Shown here: positions 58,534 to 64,000 of the stretch, in pieces
Layout: each line of letters opens with the position of its first letter
Position numbering within the stretch: the first letter of the stretch is position 1
From: Amoebidium appalachense
Lineage: Eukaryota; Ichthyosporea
Direction: 5' to 3'
NCBI GenBank assembly: GCA_963693365.1
Contig: CAVNZM010000005.1
Coordinates: forward strand, 9,114,001-9,178,000
Length of the DNA stretch: 64,000 nucleotides
Program-made: the position numbers and the translations under genes
The notes under the pieces: model-generated
Told to the model about the DNA's origin: nothing
Seen by the model: the letters and a program-made list of their open reading frames with translations, nothing else
The model's database searches: none

Positions 58534-60442
58534 CCACCCACCCACCCACCCACCCCACCCACCCATCCACCACCGACCCCCAGCTTATACCTCGACTCAC
58601 AACCTACCCACCCAAAACAGCATTATTTTTCTATTAGACATGAACCACCACTTATGGTGGGGATTCCCCCCACCCCGGCCAACATGCACGCACACACATA
58701 CACACACACACACTTTGCGCGCACACACGATAATGCACACACATGCACGCGCACACGCACACATAATCACACACACGCACACAGGTCCGACAATGATATT
58801 CATTGATGCATGCCTCTTCCCCCCTCCAATCACTGTACCCCTTCCTCCCTCCTTCCCTCCCCCCCCCCCCCCCCCCCCCCAACTCGTCCCCTCACCCGGC
58901 CACCCCCAACCCCCTCATCCCCCTTCCCTTTTTCAGAATTTCTCTGGGACCGGCATTGTCTTTGCGCCGGACGACTCCAACTGCATCATACCTAGGTAGT
59001 CGTGCAAATTGGGGGTTCAATTGGTTTTCGTGCTAGACTGGGACGCGGGAAAATTAATTCTTATGTCTTGGGAATAGTCTGATTCGTTACTTTCTAGAAA
59101 AGGTTCTTGTGCAGTTTTTTGTATGTGAAAAATTCGGCAGCCACTCCAACACCCTCACTCCTTAGGAGGTGATGGGCGGGGGGGGGGGGGGGAGGGGGGA
59201 GGGGGGGGGAGGGGGGGATAGTGCGATTTGTCAATGAAGGATGGAGGGGATCAGGGAAATCAATAGATTTGAATTGCAGAGTATGTAACCGTATTGGGTG
59301 AGGCTGGCAGAGTGACATACATAGTCATAAAAGAACTTCGTATTTCTCGACACTATGCGACATTGCCTTGCGTGTCTGGGGGATGGGATTCTTCCCTACC
59401 TTCAGTGCAAAATTTTCCCGGTGCAAATTTCCTGCAACCCCCCCCCCCCCCCCCCCCCCACCTTTACTTTTTCCTTTATTTTCTCCTAAAAGCCAGAACA
59501 ACCCCCTCCCCCCCCCCCCCCCCCCCCCCCCACCCAAAAAACAAAAACAAAAACAAAAAAAAAAACGCACCTATGCTCAACCACAAGCACGTGTGCTCGA
59601 GTGAGCCTCCTCAGTAGTACTACGTTTGCCAACGGTGTATTCTATCTACGGTTTCCAAACTTTATACTCACACACTCATACACATGCAGGATCCGGAATA
59701 ACCTCAAATCAACACTTAGTCAACCTTGCACTTTGCACACAATACTAAGCACTGGGTTGGTGGAGGGGAAGGGGGTGGCGGGGGGAGGAGGGGGAGGGGG
59801 GGGGGGGAGATGGAGGGGGGGATGGGGGGGGGGGGCTCCGAGATCCCCCCCCCCCCGGCCGGAAGAGGGGAGGGGGGGTGGGGGGTGGGGGGAGGGGGAG
59901 GGGGAGGGGGAGGGACCCGGGGAAAGAGGGGGAGATCCCCCCCTCCCCCTTCCCACCCTCCCCAAACCCCCCCCCCCCCTCCTTCCCCCCTCCCCCTCCT
60001 CCGGCACACCTTCCCTCACCTGAACCACCACCTATAGCACAAACGGCACGCACAATAGCGGATGTGTAGACAGAGCAAAGACAGCAATAGAGTATCGGTT
60101 AGCTAGATATTTTGGACTGAGTATCCCCAACAAGCAGTGTGTTGGGCAGAAAGTGTTTGACCTGATGGGATCCGAACGATCACTGATGACGGATACACGT
60201 CAGCGGATCATGGTGATATATCATGACACGATAGCACACGTTTTTTCTCAGGTTTAAGGTAACGTGGCTTCGGGACACTTAAAACTTCTGTTGTTCTGCT
60301 CAAAGGCTTTTCGCCAGGGGCATTTTTTTTCTTTTCTTTTTTTTCAAACTTCTCCCTTTTATCATTAGTTATTCAATTGTTTCACTAACTGAGTACCTTT
60401 TGCCCACTTTACGTTTCAATTGCACTACTCGTTCCGCACATA
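56959..60442. other. Spacer of F-box tandem unit 2
   Basis: Beyond the 62-bp repeats it holds G tracts (57370-57480, 57700-57745, 59765-59930), C and CA tracts (58195-58530) and blocks shared with spacer 1. No other gene is seen. Confidence 0.75.
57033..57214 (+). repeat. Three tandem copies of a 62-bp unit
   Basis: The motif TTTCGTGCTGA..T..A..CCAATGAAGTTTG.CGCATC.TGGTGC occurs three times with a 62-bp period (TTTCGTGCTGA near 57038, 57101 and 57162). It lies at the damaged 3' end of F-box copy 2 and is not seen at copies 1 or 3. Confidence 0.9.
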
Positions 60443-61006
60443 ATGGACGCCACATCTACCATTGGCACTTCCACTTCCAACGTCACACCTACCCCCACAT
60501 CAACTCCCACATTAATCAACACACCCACCACACCCACTCTATTTGACCCCCTCCCCCTCGTTCTGTGCAACAGCGACCTTCTTCGGCACATCTTCTCGTA
60601 TGTTCCGCAGCGCTCACGCACTGCCTGCACGCTCGTGTGCAAACAGTGGTGCCACGTGGCCCGCACAGTGCCCCTCCACGTCAAAGTCCCATACGGCACA
60701 CACTGGCACCAGGTGGAGGCGGGGGTGGGCGTGTGGGGGGAGGCCGTCACCTCTCTTCGTATTCCGTGCACTTCATTTATTCAAGTTACGCACGGACCGT
60801 GGTTTATCGATCGAGCGAAAATCATTGTCGCACATGAGTGTTTGTCCTTTCTTTTTTCCAAGTTGCCCAAACTTCGTCGGACCAAGTTCTACAAAGTCTC
60901 TATGCGCAACATGAACACGGGGTGCCATTGGTCTACCTTTTACGACGGCACACAGAGTGTCAACACCCTTCTGAGTGAGATTTTGGAAAATTTCATGTGG
61001 GTTTGA
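60443..61006 (+). CDS. F-box protein, tandem copy 3 (187 aa)
   Basis: The F-box at about residues 35-80 (LPLVLCNSDLLRHIFSYVPQ, VCKQWCHVARTVPLHVKV) is nearly identical to the other two copies. The N-terminal Thr/Pro stretch and the region after the F-box have diverged. It ends TLLSEILENFMWV, which appears to be the ancestral C-terminus. This looks the most intact of the three. Confidence 0.82.
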   Translation: MDATSTIGTSTSNVTPTPTSTPTLINTPTTPTLFDPLPLVLCNSDLLRHIFSYVPQRSRTACTLVCKQWCHVARTVPLHVKVPYGTHWHQVEAGVGVWGEAVTSLRIPCTSFIQVTHGPWFIDRAKIIVAHECLSFLFSKLPKLRRTKFYKVSMRNMNTGCHWSTFYDGTQSVNTLLSEILENFMWV

Positions 61007-63470
<2,464 letters not shown>

Positions 63471-63504
63471 ACGATATAAGATGAAAATAAAAATCCTAAA
63501 TACA

Positions 63505-63585
63505 GAAGATGTCAAAATGTCAAATTTCGGAAAATCGTCAATTTTCGGAAAATCGTCAAATTTCAAAAAATCGTCAATTTTGGAA
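63505..63585. repeat. Imperfect short tandem repeats in AT-rich DNA
   Basis: Roughly 18-20-bp units built on TTTCGGAAAATCGTCAA are repeated about four times, just inside the AT-rich terminal segment. Confidence 0.85.
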
Positions 63586-63734
63586 TTTTACCAATCATAG
63601 TTTGGAATTTATGAATTTTATAAGAATCTTAAATTGTTATTAACAGATTTATAAGATAGAATAAGTAATTTAGTACGATTAACATTGTATGTTAGGAATT
63701 AAATTAAATCATTCAATGTTAGGAAATAATAAAG

Positions 63735-64000
63735 ATGAGAAAACACGATAAACAAGAATTAATATATGTAACAGAAGAGAAAACGAAAGGTAGAGAAATA
63801 TTTAAGAAGGTGTATGCAATAGGAGAAAAGGAATATGCAACAATAAGTGTAGAATTAGGATTGTCAAGCAATCAAGGTAGAGGAGTAACGTCATATGAAA
63901 GAAGTCAAATTGACAATTATATTAAGAGACGTATGAAGTTTACAACATTAATTACAAATGACTTTCATATTAAACCTATTGAACAAAATTTAAGAGCTGC
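63735..64000 (+). CDS. rps13: Ribosomal protein uS13-like, mitochondrial type, truncated by window end
   Basis: A frame of 88 codons runs open to the last base. Residues about 25-88 follow the uS13 pattern: KVYAIGEKEYATISVELGL (compare the bacterial IYGVG...I...AGI helix), then RSQIDNYIKRRMKF, then DFHIKPIEQNLRA, as in the S13 SxxQID...dL...I stretch. The conserved C-terminal GLPVRGQRT block would lie beyond the window. Codon use is extremely AT-rich (TTA, ATA, AGA, AAA), unlike every other gene here, and upstream DNA is also AT-rich. This suggests mitochondrial DNA inserted in the nucleus or joined by assembly; a viral or bacterial origin is less likely. The remainder of the protein is needed for certainty. 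Confidence 0.5.
   Translation, partial: MRKHDKQELIYVTEEKTKGREIFKKVYAIGEKEYATISVELGLSSNQGRGVTSYERSQIDNYIKRRMKFTTLITNDFHIKPIEQNLRA

Noticed and set aside
63735-64000. Giant-virus or bacterial insertion as origin of the AT-rich end
   Set aside because: Considered because of composition, but the visible residues fit a uS13 ribosomal protein, making mitochondrial DNA the simpler reading; not fully excluded.

Overview
This window is nuclear DNA of an intron-rich eukaryote. I cannot name the species. Protein genes are split by GT-AG introns (one apparent GC-AG), core-promoter TATA boxes and AATAAA signals are visible, and there are no bacterial-type operons. Introns and intergenic DNA are saturated with very long simple repeats: poly-C/poly-G tracts, (CA)n/(GT)n, (CT)n, and an ACGC tetramer block. 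Nearly all long open frames made of His-Thr, Cys-Val, Pro, Gly or Arg-Glu repeats are translations of these and are not genes. A human-like RtcA with many introns suggests a holozoan or other intron-rich protist, but this is only an inference.

Layout. (1) 1.7-7.2 kb, + strand: an intramembrane aspartyl protease of the signal peptide peptidase family, in seven recognisable exons with its 5' exons missing. A 0.94-kb inverted-repeat element lies just upstream at 486-1422. (2) 10.3-13.4 kb, - strand: a three-exon HD-domain hydrolase related to E. coli YedJ, 225 aa. (3) 14.1-25.6 kb, + strand, divergent from the HD gene: RNA 3'-terminal phosphate cyclase. I could reassemble it from 13 phase-consistent exons into a 370-aa protein. 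(4) 27-47 kb: four genes for secreted Trp/Gly/Cys-rich proteins (three on +, one on -), with shared promoters and a shared 3'-UTR hairpin. Two of them sit in a >4-kb segmental duplication (30.21-34.51 and 36.20-43.74 kb). A Ty3/gypsy-like pol remnant plus LTR lies between the two copies. (5) Inside the second duplication copy is a 3.2-kb DNA element with inverted termini. It carries an EXO1/FEN1-like (XPG/Rad2) nuclease gene, now frameshifted, and a convergent THAP-domain gene with a DDE_Tnp_4-type C-terminus. (6) 49.6-50.9 kb: two head-to-head genes for 127-aa secreted double-repeat cysteine-rich proteins. (7) 52.3-61.0 kb: three F-box genes in a tandem array of roughly 4-kb units. (8) From about 63.47 kb to the window end the sequence abruptly becomes AT-rich. 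It begins an open frame resembling ribosomal protein uS13 of mitochondrial type, suggesting a mitochondrial insertion or an assembly join.

How the genes relate: the first three are conserved housekeeping genes (membrane proteolysis, metal-dependent hydrolysis, RNA end processing). The right half is a lineage-specific area with duplicated secreted-protein genes, F-box paralogues and transposable elements. The strongest candidate for something undescribed is the nuclease-plus-THAP transposon. Also notable are the hairpin shared by the secreted-protein genes and a short dispersed repeat that travels with the poly-C tracts.
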